Assembly (NCBI RefSeq): GCF_000963705.1 | Contig: NZ_LAJY01000209.1 | Span: forward strand, 1 to 9,732 | From: Elstera litoralis | Lineage (GTDB): Bacteria; Pseudomonadota; Alphaproteobacteria; Elsterales; Elsteraceae | Length of the DNA: 9,732 nucleotides | Direction of reading: 5' to 3' | Shown here: piece by piece, positions 6,367 through 9,732 of the stretch | Layout of the letters: each line of letters opens with the position of its first letter | Position numbering within the stretch: the first letter of the stretch is position 1 | Notes under the pieces: model-generated | Database searches by the model: none | Told to the model about the DNA's origin: nothing | The model's input: only the letters and a program-made list of their open reading frames with translations | Made by a program: the position numbers and the translations under genes

Positions 6367-7227
6367 CTAGCCCCGTCGCAGCGAAACCGCCGCCCGCAAG
6401 CTCGCCGCCAGCGCCTGCACCGCTGCGGGCGGCGCGGCTTCGCTGTAGGCGAGACGCAAGGCGACCTTTGGCAACGGCGGCAGCGTCGGCGCTTCGACTG
6501 CGACCATATCCGGCGGGCAGAAGGCCGCAACGCGCACCGTAATCGCGAGACCCGCGCGGATCGACGGCCATAGACCGCCGAGGCTGGGACTGGTGAATAC
6601 CAAGCGCCAGGGCATCCCTGCCGCGTCCAGCGTCGTCAGCGCGGCTTTGCGAAACAGGCACGGCGCATCGAGCAAGGCGAGCGGCACCGGCTGGCCGGGC
6701 GGCAAGCGCCAGTCGGCCCCCGCCACCCAGGTCAGCGCCATCTCGCCGAGATCCTGCGCTTCCGGCGGGCGCTCGTCGGTGAAGAGCAAAGCCAAGTCGA
6801 TAGCCCCTTCGCGCAATAATCGGGTAAGGGTTTCTTGCCGCTCTACCCGCCCCTCCAATAACACCTCCGGATGGGCGCGGGCGAAGCGGGCCAGGGCGTC
6901 GGGCAGGATCGTATCGGCGATATCCTGGGGAACGCCCAGCCGCACCCGGCCATTCAGGCCCTGCCCGCGTACCGCCTCCAGCGCCTCATCGTTCAGCGCC
7001 AGTAGCCGCTGCGCGTAGGCGAGCAGCACTTCCCCGGCTTCGGTCGGCACCAGGCCGCGCCCGGATTTCACGAACAGCTTTCGCCCGAGTTGGGCTTCCA
7101 GCCGCCGCAATTGCAGGCTCACCGCCGATTGCGTCCGCCCGACCCGATCCGCCGCCCGCCCGAACCCGCCGAGATGGGCGGCGGCGGCGAGGGTGCGTAA
7201 AATGGCCAAATCGAGAGTGTCGCTCAT
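6367..7227 (-). CDS. LysR family transcriptional regulator
   Basis: This 286-residue protein has the LysR winged helix-turn-helix at the N-terminus: LRTLAAAAHLGGFGRAADRV, then TQSAVSLQLRRLEAQLGRKLF (about residues 32-52). A linker helix follows (AGEVLLAYAQRLLALNDEAL), then a periplasmic-binding-protein-like effector domain beginning GRVRLGVPQDIADTILP. LysR proteins commonly control a divergent neighbour in response to a small ligand. Here the divergent genes encode the tautomerase and YdfG. The start ATG 7227 has only a weak GGAA before it. The gene is convergent with the Rid gene and only four bases from it, leaving no room for a separate terminator. The ligand is not known. Confidence 0.93.
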   Translation of the reverse strand: MSDTLDLAILRTLAAAAHLGGFGRAADRVGRTQSAVSLQLRRLEAQLGRKLFVKSGRGLVPTEAGEVLLAYAQRLLALNDEALEAVRGQGLNGRVRLGVPQDIADTILPDALARFARAHPEVLLEGRVERQETLTRLLREGAIDLALLFTDERPPEAQDLGEMALTWVAGADWRLPPGQPVPLALLDAPCLFRKAALTTLDAAGMPWRLVFTSPSLGGLWPSIRAGLAITVRVAAFCPPDMVAVEAPTLPPLPKVALRLAYSEAAPPAAVQALAASLRAAVSLRRG

Positions 7228-7332
7228 TACATTTCCAAAAATAATGTTTCACATACAATTTATCAATTTTTTCTTAAGCGTGGCGAGGGGCTATGAAGGG
7301 GGCACGAACCGTTCACCCTTAGGAGAAAGCCC
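7228..7332. promoter_or_regulatory. Divergent LysR/tautomerase promoter region
   Basis: This 105-base spacer is AT-rich in its LysR-proximal half. ATGT-TTC-ACAT (7244-7254) is a short palindrome that could be part of the LysR site. TACAAT (7254-7259) is a good -10 candidate for the rightward genes, but no convincing -35 box precedes it, as often seen for activator-dependent promoters. AGGAG (7321-7325) is the ribosome binding site of the tautomerase gene, seven bases from its ATG. Confidence 0.45.
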
Positions 7333-7708
7333 ATGCCCCTCGTTCGCCTCGACCTGCCGGAAGCCCTCGCCCCACAAGCCCGCCCGATTGCCGATGCCGT
7401 TCATTCGGCCCTGGTGTCGGCCATCGGGATTCCCGCTGACGACCGTTTTCAGATCATCAATATCCACAATCCCGCGCATCTGATTATCGACGCCAATTAC
7501 CTCGGCATCGCCCGCAGCCCCAATGCGCTGATTGTGCAGATTTACCTGCGCCAGGGCCGCACGGTGGAGCTGAAAAAAGGCGCTCTATGCCGCCATCGCC
7601 GCCAATCTCGTCGCGCTCGGGCTGCGGGCAGAGGATGTGCTGGTATCGCTATCAGAAAACGATTTGCCCGATTGGTCCTTCGGGCTTGGGCTTGCTCAAT
7701 ATTGCTAG
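7333..7708 (+). pseudogene. Tautomerase family protein (malonate semialdehyde decarboxylase-like), split by a frameshift
   Basis: After removal of the initiator Met the protein starts with Pro-1 (P-L-V-R-L-D-L), the catalytic base of the tautomerase superfamily. Compared from memory with malonate semialdehyde decarboxylase, the catalytic Asp is kept in GIPADDRFQ and one active-site Arg in YLRQGR. The C-terminal SENDLPDWSFGLG segment also matches. The family's second Arg is displaced by one residue, so the reaction (decarboxylase, hydratase or isomerase) is uncertain. Reading breaks after VELKK at an A6 run (7573-7578). With five As the frame continues ALYAAIAANLVALGLRAED to TAG 7706-7708, giving 124 residues. 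As printed, the frame runs on into the next gene as nonsense-like sequence. The ribosome binding site and start are intact. It is the first gene of an operon with ydfG and divergent from lysR. Confidence 0.88.
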
Positions 7709-7757
7709 CCGCGTACACTGCCGCCCTTACCTATCCGAGCCGCTTGGAGTTTCATGG

Positions 7758-8522
7758 ATGACCGCTTCTAAAACCGTTCTCGTAACTGGGGCAACCGCCG
7801 GGTTCGGCACCGCCATCGCCCGCCGGTTTATCGACGAAGGCCATCGTGTTATCGCTACCGGCCGCCGGGAAGAGCGGCTTCAGGAACTTCAAGCCGAGTT
7901 TGGCGCCGATAAGCTGCACCCGCTGACCCTCGACGCGCGCGACCGCAAGGCGACGGAAGCCGCCTTCGCCGCCCTGCCCGCGCCCTTTGCCGAGGTCGAT
8001 ATTCTGGTGAATAACGCCGGTCTCGCCCTCGGGCTTGGCCCCGCGCCGGAAGCCGACCTCGACGATTGGGAAGTGATGGTCGACACCAACGTAAAGGGCA
8101 TGATGTTTGCCACCCGCCTGCTGCTGCCCGGCATGCTGGCGCGTGGGCGCGGCCATATCGTTATGCTCGGCTCGACCGCTGGCGAATTCCCCTACCCCGG
8201 CGGGCATGTCTATGGCGCGACGAAAGCCTTCGTGCATCAATTCGCCCTCAACCTGCGCGCCGATCTGGTCGGCACCAACGTGCGCGTGACCGATATTCAG
8301 CCCGGCCTCTGCGGCGGCACCGAGTTCTCCAACATCCGCTTCAAAGGCGACGACGCCAAAGCCGCCGCCATGTACGCAGGCACGCAGCCGCTGCTGGCCG
8401 AGGATATCGCCGAAGCAATCTATTGGGCGACTGCCCTCCCCGCGCATGTCAACATCAACAGCATCCAAATGATGCCGACCTGCCAAGCCCCCGGCCCGCT
8501 GGCGGTGAAGCGGCAGGGTTAG
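7758..8522 (+). CDS. ydfG: NADP-dependent 3-hydroxy acid dehydrogenase, YdfG type
   Basis: This 254-residue protein aligns along its whole length with E. coli YdfG (from memory, 248 residues), which oxidises L-allo-threonine and serine and reduces malonic semialdehyde to 3-hydroxypropionate. It shows the cofactor motif TGATAGFG (about residues 10-17), ATGRREERLQEL (arginines favouring NADP), DILVNNAGLALG, the catalytic serine in LGSTAGEFPYPGG, and the Y-G-A-T-K pair. It also has the YdfG-specific GGTEFSNIRFKGDD and LPAHVNIN segments. I chose ATG 7758 because GGAG (7746-7749) lies eight bases upstream and the homology begins there; the open frame further upstream is the shadow of the tautomerase gene. 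It follows the tautomerase gene by 49 bases and overlaps the convergent LprI-like gene by four bases. Confidence 0.94.
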   Translation: MTASKTVLVTGATAGFGTAIARRFIDEGHRVIATGRREERLQELQAEFGADKLHPLTLDARDRKATEAAFAALPAPFAEVDILVNNAGLALGLGPAPEADLDDWEVMVDTNVKGMMFATRLLLPGMLARGRGHIVMLGSTAGEFPYPGGHVYGATKAFVHQFALNLRADLVGTNVRVTDIQPGLCGGTEFSNIRFKGDDAKAAAMYAGTQPLLAEDIAEAIYWATALPAHVNINSIQMMPTCQAPGPLAVKRQG

Positions 8523-9520
8523 TCGAGCCCGATTAGGGATTTGAATTCAGGGGTTAGATAGTCGCGCAGGTCGGCGTAAGAGATCTGCGCAATAGGGGTG
8601 CCGATGGCATAAGGGCCGACCTCATAGAGGCCGAAATAAACGCCAAAATTTGCCCCCGGCACCCAGCGCGCCTGCTCGCCGACGGCCTTCGTCATATCCG
8701 CAACGGTGAGCGGCTCGTACTCCCAATCTTCCCGCTTGGCGAGGACGCGTAAGGATTTTTCGGCTTCGCGGGCCAGCGCCGCTCGCCAAGCCGTATTGGG
8801 CCGAAAAACATCAACCGCCGTCAATTTCCGAGCGCGGGCGAGGTCGATAGCAGCGAAATCCGACCCATACAGACCATGCGCACCGCCCGCATAGGTATAG
8901 GTCGTATAGTCGAGCACCAACAGCCGATCCCGATACAGGCTGGCCTTGAAGGCATTATCCGTCTCGAAGGCATCGTCCCCACCGGGTTTCGGGGCGGCGG
9001 CGCTCAAAACCTTCAAGGCGGGGGCGAGAAACTGCGGGAAGCGGTTTGCTTCGGCTCGAATGCGCATCAGATGATCGATCTGATCGGCCGCCGCCACCGG
9101 GGCGCTGCGATAACTCTGGCGGGCGAGCAAAACGCCGTAGGGGTTCGGCAATACCAGCAGCGCTTCGTTTCGATAAAAGTCCGTCTGTCGGCTCAGAGCC
9201 GTGCCGATGCAGCCTTTGACGTAATCCTCCCCGCCCTCCTTCGGTGCCCAGCGCGCCTGACAGATTTTTCCAACATGGGCCAGCCACCCGCGTTGATCGC
9301 TGCGCAGCAGTGGTTTCGCCTCCTCCGGCGCACGGGCGATCACATTGCGATATGCCGCTGCCAACGCCACATCGGCCTTGGATAGATCGGGCGACGCACA
9401 GATGCTTTTCTCGACCTCGGTGCTGGCTTTGGCACAGTCGAAGCTGGGGGCGGCTTGGGCGTGAGACCAAGGAGTTATTAAAATAACAGAGAGAAAAAAT
9501 TTAAATGTCCAATGTTTCAT
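8519..9520 (-). CDS. Exported protein with LprI-like DUF1311 domain and DUF3298-like C-terminus
   Basis: This 333-residue protein starts with a signal peptide (K-H-W-T-F-K then FFLSVILITPW, cleavage after A-Q-A near residue 22). The mature N-terminus SFDCAKASTEVEKSICA, followed by LAAAYRNV and LRSDQRGWLAHV, is the DUF1311/LprI pattern with paired cysteines. DUF1311 proteins include lysozyme inhibitors. The C-terminal half has YTYAGGAHGLYGSDFAAIDL and ends YADLRDYLTPEFKSLI, resembling DUF3298/RsiV C-terminal domains, which bind lysozyme in RsiV. A periplasmic cell-wall-protective role is therefore plausible but not shown. I chose ATG 9520 because GGAGG stands eight bases upstream; a GTG at 9550 precedes that site. 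It converges on ydfG with a 4-bp overlap of stop codons. A paralogous C-terminus lies immediately upstream. Confidence 0.85.
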   Translation of the reverse strand: MKHWTFKFFLSVILITPWSHAQAAPSFDCAKASTEVEKSICASPDLSKADVALAAAYRNVIARAPEEAKPLLRSDQRGWLAHVGKICQARWAPKEGGEDYVKGCIGTALSRQTDFYRNEALLVLPNPYGVLLARQSYRSAPVAAADQIDHLMRIRAEANRFPQFLAPALKVLSAAAPKPGGDDAFETDNAFKASLYRDRLLVLDYTTYTYAGGAHGLYGSDFAAIDLARARKLTAVDVFRPNTAWRAALAREAEKSLRVLAKREDWEYEPLTVADMTKAVGEQARWVPGANFGVYFGLYEVGPYAIGTPIAQISYADLRDYLTPEFKSLIGLD

Positions 9521-9583
9521 CTGGATATCCTCCACACAAAAATTGCTCACAGGGAGGTATTTTGTTTCTAACTATATCGAAAT

Positions 9584-9732
9584 TTAATGGCGGATCAATA
9601 ATTTAAAATCAGGTTTAAAATAACGTGATAATTCATTGAATGGAACTTTAAGCACCATATTCTCTCCGTGATATGGAAGAAAATCAGCCTGCTCAATATA
9701 AATACCAAATGAACCTTCTGAAAGAGCCCATT
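9584..9732 (-). CDS. C-terminal end of a DUF3298-like paralogue, cut by the right edge
   Basis: The minus strand is open from the edge to TAA at 9584-9586, 48 codons. The segment reads ALSEGSFGIYIEQADFLPYH and then VPFNELSRYFKPDFKLLI. The neighbouring protein's end reads VPGANFGVYFGLYEVGPYAI and then ISYADLRDYLTPEFKSLI. They share the F-G-x-Y, the P-Y, the L-x-x-Y and the P-x-F-K-x-L-I tail at matching spacing. This is therefore the end of a related protein in the same orientation, 63 bases upstream of the neighbour's start. Its GC content is about one third by hand count, far below the neighbour's. The N-terminal domain lies outside the window, so its full architecture is unknown. Confidence 0.7.
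   Translation of the reverse strand, partial: WALSEGSFGIYIEQADFLPYHGENMVLKVPFNELSRYFKPDFKLLIRH

Noticed and set aside
7572..7580. Classical programmed -1 frameshift site (A-AAA-AAG) in the tautomerase gene
   Set aside because: The run begins on a codon boundary, so it is not in the X-XXY-YYZ phase, and the correction needed is +1, not -1.
7587..7757. N-terminal extension of the ydfG frame
   Set aside because: It overlaps the tautomerase coding sequence out of frame, and YdfG homology and the ribosome binding site both place the start at 7758.
1..9732. CRISPR arrays, tRNA or rRNA genes, insertion sequences and phage genes
   Set aside because: I saw no regular direct repeats with spacers, no tRNA- or rRNA-like sequence and no transposase, integrase or phage protein in any frame.

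Overview
The window looks like a piece of a GC-rich proteobacterial chromosome, most likely alphaproteobacterial. The coding regions are strongly G/C-biased at third positions, intergenic spaces are short, and gene starts overlap as ATGA or GTGA. The family mix (MazG, WHG-type TetR, DUF2141, Rid, YdfG) fits an aerobic alphaproteobacterium. No marker here fixes the genus. Both edges (about 1-240 and 9525-9732) are clearly AT-rich compared with the middle.

Layout, left to right. A minus-strand gene may begin at position 28 and run off the left edge. An AT-rich then GC-rich spacer without genes follows, to 421. Positions 422-2235 hold a leftward three-gene operon: a VOC/bleomycin-resistance-like protein, a histidine phosphatase and the NTP pyrophosphohydrolase MazG, joined by 4-bp overlaps. 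Positions 2403-5082 hold a second leftward operon: an exported DUF2141 protein, a short-chain dehydrogenase (SDR), a TetR/AcrR regulator with a WHG domain, and an exported dienelactone-hydrolase-like protein. Its promoter region carries inverted repeats around TTGACA. Positions 5253-6362 hold a divergent pair, a TetR regulator and a Rid-family protein. Three copies of a CATACG-N3-CGTATG-type palindrome lie between them, two of them inside predicted promoter spacers. Positions 6367-8522 hold a LysR regulator diverging from a tautomerase gene and a YdfG-type 3-hydroxy acid dehydrogenase gene. The right end carries an exported DUF1311 (LprI-like)/DUF3298 protein and, behind it, the C-terminal end of an AT-rich paralogue cut by the window edge.

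The most striking feature is that four genes (histidine phosphatase, dienelactone hydrolase, SDR, tautomerase) are each split by single-base frameshifts, five events in all, most in or beside short homopolymer or GC-repeat runs. On both sides of each break the protein is well conserved and has no other lesion. This suggests read or assembly errors, or very recent inactivation, more than old pseudogenes.

Functionally, the best hypothesis is a small reactive-metabolite clearance theme around 5.2-8.5 kb. It comprises a Rid protein, a tautomerase resembling malonate semialdehyde decarboxylase, and YdfG, a known malonic semialdehyde reductase, each next to a local regulator. I do not see a clear case for a wholly new system; the operator cluster, the semialdehyde gene pair and the paralogue pair at the right edge are the items most worth checking.
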